Position numbers and translations under genes: made by a program. A stretch of DNA of 64,000 nucleotides from Brachybacterium equifaecis (GTDB taxonomy: Bacteria > Actinomycetota > Actinomycetes > Actinomycetales > Dermabacteraceae). Location: positions 124,001 to 188,000 of the forward strand of contig NZ_JAKNCJ010000001.1 in the NCBI RefSeq assembly GCF_023509525.1, read 5' to 3'. The notes beneath the pieces were generated by a model that worked only from the letters and a program-made list of their open reading frames with translations, was not told the DNA's origin and ran no database searches. Shown piece after piece: positions 23,825-31,402 of the stretch. The number at the start of each line of letters is the position of its first letter. Position 1 is the first letter of the stretch.

Positions 23825-24964
23825 TCAGCGTTCAACGGTCGCTCGAGGAAGCCGGATGGTGAAGACGGCTCCGCGCCCGGGCCCCTCACTGGCGGCAGCC
23901 ATGGTCCCGCCGTGCGCATCGACCAGGGCTCGACTGATCGTCAGGCCGATGCCTGAGCCGGAGTTCTCACGGGTGCGGGAGCTGTCGGCGCGGAAGAAGC
24001 GTTCGAACAGGCGAGACCGGTCCTCAGCGGTGAACCCTTCGCCGTCATCCGCTACCGCGATCTCCACCGTGCTGCCGTGGGTGGCTGCCGAGACCGTGAC
24101 GGTGCCTCCGGGGGAAGTGTGCCGCAGAGCATTGCTCAGCAAGTTCCCAAGTACTTGGGCGAGGCGGTCCGGGTCCGCGTGGATCGTCACGGAGTGGGGC
24201 AGGGCGACTTCTCGTCGTAATGCCACACCCGCTGTCTCAAACCGTTCCTCCCATTCCTGGAGTGCTGATGCCAGCAAGTCATCGACGGCGAGGGGGTGCA
24301 GCTGTACCGGGAGCTGGCCCTCCTCGGCCCGGGACACCTCACTGATGTCGTCGGCCAACCGCGACAGTCGCACGGTCTGGCCGGCGAGGATGGGCATGGC
24401 CGCACCGGCTTCGATGACGCCGTCGGCCATGGCCTCGTGATGCGCGGAGAGGGTGGCGATGGGGGTGCGCAGCTCATGGGCGAGGTCGGAGAGCAGTTGG
24501 CGTCGGGTCTCTTCGACGGCATCCAGGCGTGCAGCCATGTCGTTGAGCGTGGCCGCCAGCGAATCCAGCTCGGTCCCGGCTCCGACGGAGGGAACGCGTG
24601 TGGAGTAGTGGCCCCGGGACAGTTCATCGACAGCCGAGGTGAGACCGTGCAGCGTCTGGCGGAGTCGTCGCGCCAGATTCCAGGTGACGAGGCCTGCAGC
24701 TAACAGAGAGACGACCAGGCCGACGCCCAGCGCAAGGGCAAGAGCGTCGCGGTAGGCGCGCTCGATGTGGACGAGCTCGTCGCTGCCCACGGGGAGGTCG
24801 GTCTGGAGCAGGTGGTAATGGAAGACGGCAGGTCCGATGATCACTGTCAGGACCGTGATGGTGAGCGCGCCGGCGAGCAGCACGATGAGCTGGCCGATCA
24901 TCAGGCGCGAGGCCAAGCTGGTGCCAGGCCGGACCGTTCGAACAGAGGTACTGGGGGCGGTCAC
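23825..24964 (-). CDS. Sensor histidine kinase of the copper island
   Basis: A 379-residue membrane kinase: TM1 (~24-45), a short extracytoplasmic loop of about 30 residues, TM2 (~73-93) and HAMP. The dimerisation domain has the phospho-acceptor His163 in SDLAHELRTPIATLSAHHEAM. The ATPase domain has the N box (NLLSNALRHT), G1 (VADDGEGF), F box and G2 (SGSGIGLTISRALVDAHGG). The start GTG 24964 lies four bases after the regulator stop, with GGGAAGGG upstream; longer readings run through the regulator gene. The small sensor loop with few ligands (FHYHLLQTDLPVGSDELVHIE) contains three histidines that might bind copper. Similar to CopS/CutS kinases by context. Confidence 0.88.
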   Translation of the reverse strand: MTAPSTSVRTVRPGTSLASRLMIGQLIVLLAGALTITVLTVIIGPAVFHYHLLQTDLPVGSDELVHIERAYRDALALALGVGLVVSLLAAGLVTWNLARRLRQTLHGLTSAVDELSRGHYSTRVPSVGAGTELDSLAATLNDMAARLDAVEETRRQLLSDLAHELRTPIATLSAHHEAMADGVIEAGAAMPILAGQTVRLSRLADDISEVSRAEEGQLPVQLHPLAVDDLLASALQEWEERFETAGVALRREVALPHSVTIHADPDRLAQVLGNLLSNALRHTSPGGTVTVSAATHGSTVEIAVADDGEGFTAEDRSRLFERFFRADSSRTRENSGSGIGLTISRALVDAHGGTMAAASEGPGRGAVFTIRLPRATVER

Positions 24965-24968
24965 GAGC

Positions 24969-25679
24969 TCAGCCCTTCCCCATCCGGTATCCGATACCGC
25001 GCACCGTGGTGACGAACCGTGCAGACTCAGCCGTCTCGTCGAGCTTCCGTCGGAGGTTGGCGATGTGCACATCAACGAGATGGTCATCTCCGATCCAGCT
25101 GTCGCCCCAGACGGCTTCCATCAGCTGTCTGCGGCTGAAGGCCTGGCCCGGCCGGTGCGCCAGGGTCATCAGGAGCCCCCTCTCGGTGGGGGTCAGCGGG
25201 ACCATCCGGCCAGCGAGTCGTACTTCCTGGGCAGCAGTGTCGATCTCAAGCTCGCCGAACGTACACACCATGCCTGAAGCATTCCCTGACTCGGCGCGGG
25301 GCCTACGCAGCACGGCCTGGACCCGGGCGACAAGCTCACGCACGCTGAACGGCTTGGTGAGGTAGTCATCCGCCCCCACCGAGAGCCCCACCAGGCGGTC
25401 CACCTCCTCGGATCGCGCCGTCGTGATCAGCACGTAGCAGTCCGAGAAAGTGCGGATCCTGCGCATCACCTCCAAGCCATCTAAACCAGGCAGGCCGAGA
25501 TCGAGGACGATCACGTCCGGCGCCAGGGCACGGGCCATCTCCACCGCCTTTGGACCGCTCCGCGCGCTCGCAGTCGCGTAGCCGGCCTTCGCGAGATACG
25601 CCTGGACGACGTCCGACAGCGCCGCTTCGTCCTCGACGACGAGAACCATCGCTGCGGCTCGAGCCGATTCACTCCTCAT
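24969..25679 (-). CDS. OmpR-family response regulator of the copper island
   Basis: A 236-residue regulator. The receiver domain has phospho-acceptor Asp60 (VIVLDLGLPG), switch Thr (ITTARS) and Lys (YLTKPF). The C-terminal winged helix has LTPTERGLLMTLAHRPGQAFSRRQLMEAVWGD and VDVHIANLRRKLDE. It is first in a two-gene operon with the kinase. Direct repeats with 11-bp spacing, expected for OmpR-type dimers, lie just upstream (25751-25780), and again before the lipoprotein-cueP operon. It therefore probably controls both and itself. ATG 25679 is preceded by GGAG; ATG 25649 is an internal alternative. Confidence 0.9.
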   Translation of the reverse strand: MRSESARAAAMVLVVEDEAALSDVVQAYLAKAGYATASARSGPKAVEMARALAPDVIVLDLGLPGLDGLEVMRRIRTFSDCYVLITTARSEEVDRLVGLSVGADDYLTKPFSVRELVARVQAVLRRPRAESGNASGMVCTFGELEIDTAAQEVRLAGRMVPLTPTERGLLMTLAHRPGQAFSRRQLMEAVWGDSWIGDDHLVDVHIANLRRKLDETAESARFVTTVRGIGYRMGKG

Positions 25680-25750
25680 GAGCTCCAGTCTGGTCTCCGT
25701 TCCTGGACACCGCGCGTCTATGGAGGTGCAGGCGGACTATCTGGACCGGA

Positions 25751-25780
25751 TCTTGAGGAATTCTCGACGAGAACTTCGAC
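25751..25780. promoter_or_regulatory. Three half-sites with 11-bp spacing in the divergent promoter region
   Basis: TCTTGA (25751), TCTCGA (25762) and ACTTCG (25773) are related hexamers spaced exactly 11 bp apart, one helical turn, between the response-regulator gene (leftward) and the SHOCT-oxidase genes (rightward). The pattern resembles OmpR-type binding arrays and shares CTTGAGGA with the site at 21082-21089. Control by the adjacent regulator is inferred. Confidence 0.45.
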
Positions 25781-25840
25781 CGTCCCGGGGAACCTGGTGG
25801 GGACCGTGTCGCGTACGTACTCGACCAAGGGAGCCCCTCG

Positions 25841-26077
25841 ATGATGCCGACCGATGCGATGTCGTGGCTGATGTGGGCGATGGTCGCCGGTCTCCTCGTT
25901 CTCCTCTGGGCCTCGGCGCTGCTGCTGGCACGCACCGTGTTGCCCGGGCGCCCCCGACGCGCTCGGGACGAGAACGAGGCGATCGGGGAACTCTCGCTGC
26001 GCCTGGCTCGAGGAGAGATCACGGCCGATGAGTTCGAGCAACGACGACGACTGGTCTTGGACGCCTTTCGGCCATGA
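25841..26077 (+). CDS. Small membrane-anchored SHOCT-domain protein
   Basis: A 78-residue protein with one N-terminal transmembrane helix (LMWAMVAGLLVLLWASALLLARTV, ~10-33), a basic linker and a C-terminal SHOCT domain (ELSLRLARGEITADEFEQRRRLVLDAFR). SHOCT segments are short C-terminal oligomerisation modules. Such small TM-SHOCT proteins frequently neighbour copper genes in Gram-positive bacteria, but their role is unknown. AAGGGAG precedes the ATG; a second in-frame ATG follows immediately. It is in the same transcription unit as the multicopper oxidase, 31 bases downstream. Confidence 0.85.
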   Translation: MMPTDAMSWLMWAMVAGLLVLLWASALLLARTVLPGRPRRARDENEAIGELSLRLARGEITADEFEQRRRLVLDAFRP

Positions 26078-26108
26078 CACCACCCCTCGCTCTAGAAGGA
26101 CTGCACCT

Positions 26109-27611
26109 GTGAAGACTTTTTCCCGCCGCACCGTGTTCTCCGGAGGCCTCGGCGCGGCAGCACTGACGCTCGCGGCATGTGGCGACCGAGCCGCTCCGAC
26201 CGAAGTTGGAGGCTTCGCACCGCCTCCTGCCCTGACGCCGAAAGCCGGTCAGAACGTCGTCACCCAGACCCTCGCCGCGGCGCCGACGACGGTGGACCTC
26301 GGAGGGAAGACGGTCTCGACCTGGGCATACGGCGAGTCCCTCCCCGGGCCGCTGATCCGCGCCACGGCCGGGGATCTGCTGCGCATCACGCTCGAGAACC
26401 GCCTGCCCGAGGCCTCCACGATCCACTGGCACGGCATCCGACTGCACAATGCAGCCGACGGGGTTCCGGGGATGACGCAGGACCCGGTCAAGCCGGACAC
26501 CTCCTTCACCTACGAGTTCGTCGCCCCCGACCCCGGCACCTACTTCCTCCACTCCCACGTCGGCCTGCAGCTGGACCGCGGGCTCTACGCGCCGCTGATC
26601 ATCGACGATCCCGACGAACCCGGTGACTACGATGCGGAATGGATCGTGACTCTCGATGACTGGATCGATGGGACCGGGCAGACCCCCGACGAGGTCCTGG
26701 CCGCGCTGACCGGCGCCCGGCCTTCGGATGGCGGCGGCATGGACCACGGCGACATGCCCATGGGCGACGACGGACCTGGCGGCATGGACCACGGCGGCAT
26801 GCCGATGGGGGACGAGCCCTGGGGCGACGCCGGTGACGTGGCCTACCCCCACTTCCTGGTCAACGGCCGGGTTCCCGAAGCACCGGAGATCTTCGAGGCG
26901 AAGCCCGGCCAGCGCGTGCGCATCCGTCTGATCAACGCCTCCGCCGACACCATCTTCGCCCTCGCGCTCGGCGACCACGACCTCTCCGTCACCCAATCGG
27001 ACGGGTTCGCCGTCGAGCCGGTCACCGTCAAGGCGCTGTACCTCGGCATGGGTGAGCGGTATGACGTGGTGGTCACGGTGAAGAACGGCATGTTCCCTCT
27101 GGTGGCGCGTCCCGTCGGGAAGTCCAGCGGCGGTCAAGGGCTCGCCGTGCTGAGGACCGGTGCCGGGGAAGTGCCCGCTCCGGACGTTCAGGTCCGGGAG
27201 CTCGACGAGGACGTCCTCATCGGGTCCACCCTGGAACCGGCCGAGACCGCACGGCTCGAGGACCGCGCCGTCGACACCGAGCTGGAGCTCGCATTCCAGG
27301 GGTCAATGCAGCCGTATCAGTGGGCCATTAACGGCGCTCCCTACGGTCAGAACACTCCACTCAGCATCCGCGAGGGGCAGCGGGTGCGGATCACCGCGAC
27401 CAACGAGACGATGATGAGCCACCCCCTCCACATCCACGGGCATACGTTCGCCCTGCCGTCGGGGCTCCGAAAGGACACGGTGATGCTCGCGCCCATGGAA
27501 TCGTTCGCCCTCGACTTCGATGCGGACAATCCGGGCCGGTGGGCAGCGCACTGCCACAACGCGTACCACCAGGAAGCCGGCATGATGACAGGGATCGACT
27601 ACGCGTCCTGA
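26109..27611 (+). CDS. Tat-exported multicopper oxidase (copper/cuprous oxidase)
   Basis: A 500-residue three-cupredoxin oxidase. A twin-arginine signal (FSRRTVFSGGLGAAALTLAAC) ends in a possible lipobox. All four copper motifs are present: IHWHGIRLHN, YFLHSHVGLQ, HPLHIHGHTF and WAAHCHNAYHQEAGM, i.e. the type 1, 2 and 3 sites. A Met/His-rich insert near residues 210-240 (GGGMDHGDMPMGDD, GGMDHGGMPMGDE) resembles the methionine-rich segment of CueO that binds Cu(I). It should oxidise Cu(I) to the less toxic Cu(II) outside the membrane. GTG 26109 has AGAAGGA upstream. Probably co-transcribed with the SHOCT gene; a hairpin terminator follows. Confidence 0.93.
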   Translation: MKTFSRRTVFSGGLGAAALTLAACGDRAAPTEVGGFAPPPALTPKAGQNVVTQTLAAAPTTVDLGGKTVSTWAYGESLPGPLIRATAGDLLRITLENRLPEASTIHWHGIRLHNAADGVPGMTQDPVKPDTSFTYEFVAPDPGTYFLHSHVGLQLDRGLYAPLIIDDPDEPGDYDAEWIVTLDDWIDGTGQTPDEVLAALTGARPSDGGGMDHGDMPMGDDGPGGMDHGGMPMGDEPWGDAGDVAYPHFLVNGRVPEAPEIFEAKPGQRVRIRLINASADTIFALALGDHDLSVTQSDGFAVEPVTVKALYLGMGERYDVVVTVKNGMFPLVARPVGKSSGGQGLAVLRTGAGEVPAPDVQVRELDEDVLIGSTLEPAETARLEDRAVDTELELAFQGSMQPYQWAINGAPYGQNTPLSIREGQRVRITATNETMMSHPLHIHGHTFALPSGLRKDTVMLAPMESFALDFDADNPGRWAAHCHNAYHQEAGMMTGIDYAS

Positions 27612-27623
27612 CGTCGTACGTGC

Positions 27624-27661
27624 AGGTCCCCGACGTCGAGGGAGGCAGACGTCGGGGGCCT
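27624..27661 (+). terminator. Terminator after the multicopper oxidase
   Basis: AGGTCCCCGACGTC (27624-27637) pairs with GACGTCGGGGGCCT (27648-27661) with one G-T pair, giving a 14-bp stem and a 10-base loop. It lies 12 bases after the oxidase stop and may also end the convergent tetR transcript. Confidence 0.75.
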
Positions 27662-27706
27662 ATGGCTTGGCAGGAGCGAGAACTGACTGCTACCCCAGTG
27701 TGGCCG

Positions 27707-28333
27707 TCAGCGTCCTTCGGAGGCGGTGAAGGCTGGGAGCAGGGTTCCGATGATGAGGTCGGCCGCGTCCCTGCGCTCGATCCGTCCAGCGGTCACCTCT
27801 TCGGCGGCGGCGTTCATGGCCAGATGGGTGACGGCGAGAAGCCAGCTGACCGGAAGCTCTGCGCGGAACACCCCTTCACGCTGTCCGCGTTCGAAGAGAC
27901 CCTGCATGCGCCCCTCGGCCACCTCATGCATCTCACGGATACGCGCTGACGGCAATTCGCGCTGTGCCACCACGAGCACAGAGCGGACACGTTCCAGGAG
28001 AGACCAGCTCGACGCGATGAGGGCTTCGAGCGCTGCCGCTGGGTCCCCGTCGAGGGGTACGTTCCCGAGGACGTCCTCGGCCTGCTCGAGGCTGTCCGCG
28101 AGGGTCGCATCGATCAGTGCCGCGCGGTTGGCGAAGTGCCCGTACAGGGTCATGCGGCCCACGCCGGCTTCGGCGGCGATGTCGGCGACAGAAGCGTCCG
28201 GGTTCTTGCGCAGCGCGACCGGCGCGGCGGCGAGGATCTTCGCCCGGTTGCGCTGTGCGTCGACTCGCTGATTGACCGCCAGACCGCTCTTGCCGCGTTC
28301 ACCTGCTGCGGTCGTGCCCTTGACGTTCGGCAT
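27707..28333 (-). CDS. TetR-family repressor of the adjacent efflux pump
   Basis: A 208-residue TetR-type regulator. The helix-turn-helix is VADIAAEAGVGRMTLYGHF (~49-67), preceded by an Arg/Lys-rich N-terminus, and the remaining helices form the ligand-binding domain. It is divergent from the DHA2 exporter at 28502 and separated by a palindromic region (28350-28391), the standard layout for a local repressor of a drug exporter. The ligand is unknown; nothing in the protein suggests metal binding (no Cys). Confidence 0.88.
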   Translation of the reverse strand: MPNVKGTTAAGERGKSGLAVNQRVDAQRNRAKILAAAPVALRKNPDASVADIAAEAGVGRMTLYGHFANRAALIDATLADSLEQAEDVLGNVPLDGDPAAALEALIASSWSLLERVRSVLVVAQRELPSARIREMHEVAEGRMQGLFERGQREGVFRAELPVSWLLAVTHLAMNAAAEEVTAGRIERRDAADLIIGTLLPAFTASEGR

Positions 28334-28349
28334 CTTACACCTCTAACTC

Positions 28350-28391
28350 GTACGGGAATGTATGGGTTACTCTATCGGTTGTAACCCGTAC
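28350..28391. promoter_or_regulatory. Nested inverted repeats, candidate TetR operator
   Basis: GTACGGG (28350-28356) pairs with CCCGTAC (28385-28391), and inside it GGGTTAC (28364-28370) pairs with GTAACCC (28381-28387). The AT-rich centre contains TAGAGT on the minus strand, a possible -10 box for the tetR gene. The position between divergent tetR and MFS genes fits repression of both. Confidence 0.65.
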
Positions 28392-28501
28392 ACCGATGTT
28401 CGAGTTCGGTGTTGTGGGGTCCCACCCCACGGAAACGCAGTCAAGGACGGAAGGGCCAGAGGCCATGAGAATGAAGAAGCATGAGACGAACGAGGTGCGC
28501 C

Positions 28502-30067
28502 ATGTCTGAAGCGGATGCACCTGTACCCCGGACGGGGGCGAAGCAGTGGTGGGGTCTTGCGGTACTCGTGATCCCCTCCACGCTGCTGTTCATGATGTTG
28601 ACGATCCTGTTCCTCGCGGCCCCGAACATGGCCGCGGACCTGATCCCGACGAGCGCACAGCTGCTATGGATTCTCGACATCTACGGGTTCGTGATGGCCG
28701 GGTTCCTCGTCGCGATGGGCGTCCTCGGCGACCGCGTCGGCAAGCGCCGACTCATGGTTCTCGGCGCCATCGTGTTCGGGATCGTCTCGATCGCCGCGGC
28801 GCTGACGACGAGCCCGGAGCTGATGATCCTCTGGCGAGCCGTTCTCGGGCTCGGAGGAGCCATGATGCTTCCCTCCACCCTCGGGCTGATCTTCGTGCTG
28901 TTCGCCGACCCGAAGGCCCGCGGAATCGCGATCGGGGTGTGGGCCGGCGGCATCTCCGCAGGTGTCGCGCTCGGCCCCCTGCTCAGCGGGCTCCTGCTCG
29001 AGGCGTTCGGCTGGCAGTCGACCTTCCTAGTCGCCGTCCCGGTGATGGCGCTGGTCGCGATCGGTGCCCCGCTGCTCCTACCTGAGCACAAGGATCGTAC
29101 TGCGAAGATCGACCTGTTCAGCGCCCTACTTCTCGTCGCCTCGCTACTCGGGATCATCTACAGCATCAAGCGCTTCGCTACCCAGGAGCCGGTCGGGCCA
29201 TCGATCGGACTGCTGGTCGCCGGAGCGCTGATCGGTCTATGGTTCGTGATCCGGCAGCTGCGCGCCACACACCCTCTACTGGATGTGCGACTGTTCGCCA
29301 ACCGCACCGTCAGTGGAGCGCTCACCGTTTTCCTCCTGTCGGCTGCGGCATTGGGAGGGGTGTACTCCCTGTTCACCCAGTACCTGCAACAGGTTCAGGG
29401 GCTCTCGCCGATGCAGGCGGGGCTATCGATCATCCCCGCCGCGGCGGTCCTCATCGTCGTCTCCACCCTCTCCCCGATGCTGGCCCGGAAATTCCGTCCT
29501 GGCAACGTGATCGCGCTCGGCCTGCTCACGCAGATCGTCGGGTACATCTTGTTCACGCAGCTGGACGCCGGCACGGGCCTCGCACTCGTGATCGCGAGCT
29601 TCGTGGTCACATACCCGGGGGTTGCACCATCGATGGCGCTGACGACGGAACTGGTCGTCAGCTCGGTCCCGCCGGAGAAGGCCGGCGGCGCCTCCGGTTT
29701 GGCGACCACCGTGAACGACTTGGGCATCTCCCTGGGGGTGGCGGTCATCGGCAGCATTGGCATTGCCACCTACCGCGGCCAGATCGCCGACACCATGCCC
29801 GACGGCGTGCCAGCAGAAGCAGCGGTCGCCGCGGAGTCCGGCATCGATGGAGCCCTCGCCACCGCGGGACAGCTGCCCGACGCGGTCGGCGCAGCCCTGA
29901 CCACCGCGGCGCAACAGGCGTTCACCAGCGGGCTGAACACCGCCGGCATGGTCTCCGCTGTCATCGCCGCTCTCGCCGCACTCATTGCCGCTACGCGGTT
30001 GCGCCATATCCGACCCACCGGTGAGTCCGCGTCCGAATCGAGGCCCGCCGAGGAATCCGTGCGGTGA
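28502..30067 (+). CDS. DHA2-family MFS multidrug exporter (14 transmembrane segments)
   Basis: A 521-residue membrane transporter with about 14 hydrophobic helices. Landmarks are motif A in loop 2-3 (GVLGDRVGKRRLMVLG), motif B/C of the drug:H+ antiporters (GIAIGVWAGGISAGVALGPLLSGLLLEAFGWQSTFLV) and LDVRLFANRT. It resembles QacA/SmvA-type pumps for cationic drugs and antiseptics. It is probably repressed by the divergent TetR protein. ATG 28502 has GAGG five bases upstream; an in-frame ATG at 28481 is possible. Its presence inside a copper island suggests biocide co-resistance but no metal motif is seen. Confidence 0.88.
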   Translation: MSEADAPVPRTGAKQWWGLAVLVIPSTLLFMMLTILFLAAPNMAADLIPTSAQLLWILDIYGFVMAGFLVAMGVLGDRVGKRRLMVLGAIVFGIVSIAAALTTSPELMILWRAVLGLGGAMMLPSTLGLIFVLFADPKARGIAIGVWAGGISAGVALGPLLSGLLLEAFGWQSTFLVAVPVMALVAIGAPLLLPEHKDRTAKIDLFSALLLVASLLGIIYSIKRFATQEPVGPSIGLLVAGALIGLWFVIRQLRATHPLLDVRLFANRTVSGALTVFLLSAAALGGVYSLFTQYLQQVQGLSPMQAGLSIIPAAAVLIVVSTLSPMLARKFRPGNVIALGLLTQIVGYILFTQLDAGTGLALVIASFVVTYPGVAPSMALTTELVVSSVPPEKAGGASGLATTVNDLGISLGVAVIGSIGIATYRGQIADTMPDGVPAEAAVAAESGIDGALATAGQLPDAVGAALTTAAQQAFTSGLNTAGMVSAVIAALAALIAATRLRHIRPTGESASESRPAEESVR

Positions 30068-30110
30068 GTGGAGCCGGCGAGCCGCTGCCCGGCACTCGTA
30101 GCCACAGGCC

Positions 30111-30169
30111 TTGCGTGGTACCGGGAGGGGGTATAGCCTCAACCCTGGAAAGATACCCCGTGGGGGTAT
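30111..30169 (+). promoter_or_regulatory. copZ promoter with CsoR operator
   Basis: TTGCGT (30111-30116), 17 bases, then TAGCCT (30134-30139) form a plausible promoter. The operator ATACCCCGTGGGGGTAT (30153-30169) lies just after the expected start site, and an extra half-site, GGGGGTAT, overlaps the -10 region at 30127-30134. This is the arrangement expected for a Cu(I)-responsive CsoR repressor, encoded at 37465-37806. Confidence 0.75.
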
Positions 30170-30191
30170 ACAAATTGAGAGGAGCACGACC

Positions 30192-30407
30192 ATGACGACG
30201 ACGAACGAGTATCAGGTGACCGGAATGACCTGTGGGCACTGCGAGATGTCCGTCCGCGAGGAGGTCGGCGAGCTGTCCGGGGTGACTGACATTCAGGTCA
30301 GCGCCCAGACGGGCCGCCTCGTCGTCACCTCCGAGGAGCCCCTCGACGACGCACAGGTCCTCACCGCGGTCGAGGAGGCCGGCTACTCGGCGGTCAAGAC
30401 CCGATGA
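30192..30407 (+). CDS. copZ: CopZ-type copper chaperone (HMA domain)
   Basis: A 71-residue ferredoxin-fold metallochaperone. The Cu(I) motif is GMTCGHC (~13-19), followed by EMSVREEVGELSGVTDIQVSAQTGRLVV and a C-terminal EEAGYSAV with the loop-5 tyrosine typical of bacterial CopZ. It should pass Cu(I) to the HMA domain of the P-type ATPase encoded by the third gene of the operon. GAGAGGAG precedes the ATG; an upstream in-frame opening would include the operator and is rejected. The stop overlaps the next gene's start (ATGA). Repression by CsoR is likely from the operator just upstream. Confidence 0.93.
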   Translation: MTTTNEYQVTGMTCGHCEMSVREEVGELSGVTDIQVSAQTGRLVVTSEEPLDDAQVLTAVEEAGYSAVKTR

Positions 30408-31354
30408 ATGCCGCGGGACGACTGATCGCCTACGGCGCTGCGATCGCAGTGACCTTCGGCGGCGCATTCGTCGCAGCCGGCGCCGTCGTCCCGGACCGGG
30501 TCGTCGAGCGATGGTCGGCGCAGGCAGCCGACACATCGTACGACGATCCCGACCACGGTGGAGGCGCGGATACGCAGCCCGAGGCCGCACCGCAGAAGGG
30601 AGTATCGATGTCATCGCAGGGATACGTGCTGTCCGAGGTTTCCGCTCCGCAGTCCGCTGAGCAGGCCGGAGAGCTCGCCTACACGATCACCGGGCCCGAC
30701 GGGAGCCCCGTCACGGAGTATCAGGAGGCTCATGAGAAGGAGATGCACCTGATCGTTGTCCGCACCGACGGCACCCAGTACCGCCATGTGCACCCGGAGC
30801 TGGACCCATCCACCGGCAGCTGGTCCCTGCCCTGGAAGTGGGAGGAAGCCGGTACGTACAAGATCTACGCCGACTTCGCCCCCACCGGCGACGGCGAGGA
30901 CACCCTGACGCTGTCGCGAACCGTTGACGTTGCCGGCGAACTCACGCCGGTCACCGACCGTCCCCTCTCCGCGAAGGACGAGGTCGACGGGTTCGAGGTG
31001 ACTCTGGACGGAGAGCTGACTGCCGGGACATCCAGCGACCTCACGCTGAGCGTCACCCAGGACGGCGCTCCGGTGACCACCTTGGAGCCCTACCTCGGCG
31101 CCTTCGGCCATCTCGTCGCCCTGCGCGAGGGCGATATGGAGTACCTCCACGTCCACGCCGAGGGCGAGGACCCGGCTGCCGGGGAGACCTCCGGCCCGGA
31201 GATCTCCTTCATGGCGGAGGCCCCTACGGCCGGCCGCTACTACCTCTATCTGGACTTCCAGATCGATGGCGAGGTGCACACCGCGCAGTTCATCGTCGAG
31301 GCGGAGCAGGGCACCGAGAACGAGAGCGCCGATGCGCACCCGGACGGTCACTGA
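30404..31354 (+). CDS. Membrane-anchored secreted protein of the copper operon, function unknown
   Basis: A 316-residue protein with one N-terminal hydrophobic helix (IAYGAAIAVTFGGAFVAAGAVV, ~8-29) acting as an uncleaved anchor or signal. Outside lie two beta-rich, immunoglobulin-like halves, each with a His/Met/Glu signature: AHEKEMHLIVVRTDGTQYRHVHPEL and GAFGHLVALREGDMEYLHVHAE. The paired HLIVVR/HLVALR and HVHPE/HVHAE motifs indicate an internal duplication and a likely extracytoplasmic metal site. I know such proteins from actinobacterial copA loci, but no function is established. It is coupled to copZ by an ATGA overlap and lies before copA. A role as extracellular copper acceptor or donor for CopA is inference. 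The C-terminus is acidic and ends DAHPDGH. Confidence 0.8.
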   Translation: MNAAGRLIAYGAAIAVTFGGAFVAAGAVVPDRVVERWSAQAADTSYDDPDHGGGADTQPEAAPQKGVSMSSQGYVLSEVSAPQSAEQAGELAYTITGPDGSPVTEYQEAHEKEMHLIVVRTDGTQYRHVHPELDPSTGSWSLPWKWEEAGTYKIYADFAPTGDGEDTLTLSRTVDVAGELTPVTDRPLSAKDEVDGFEVTLDGELTAGTSSDLTLSVTQDGAPVTTLEPYLGAFGHLVALREGDMEYLHVHAEGEDPAAGETSGPEISFMAEAPTAGRYYLYLDFQIDGEVHTAQFIVEAEQGTENESADAHPDGH

Positions 31355-31402
31355 CCCCTCCGGGCCGGATCGACCGTCGCAACAGATCGGAAAGGACCTG
31401 GA

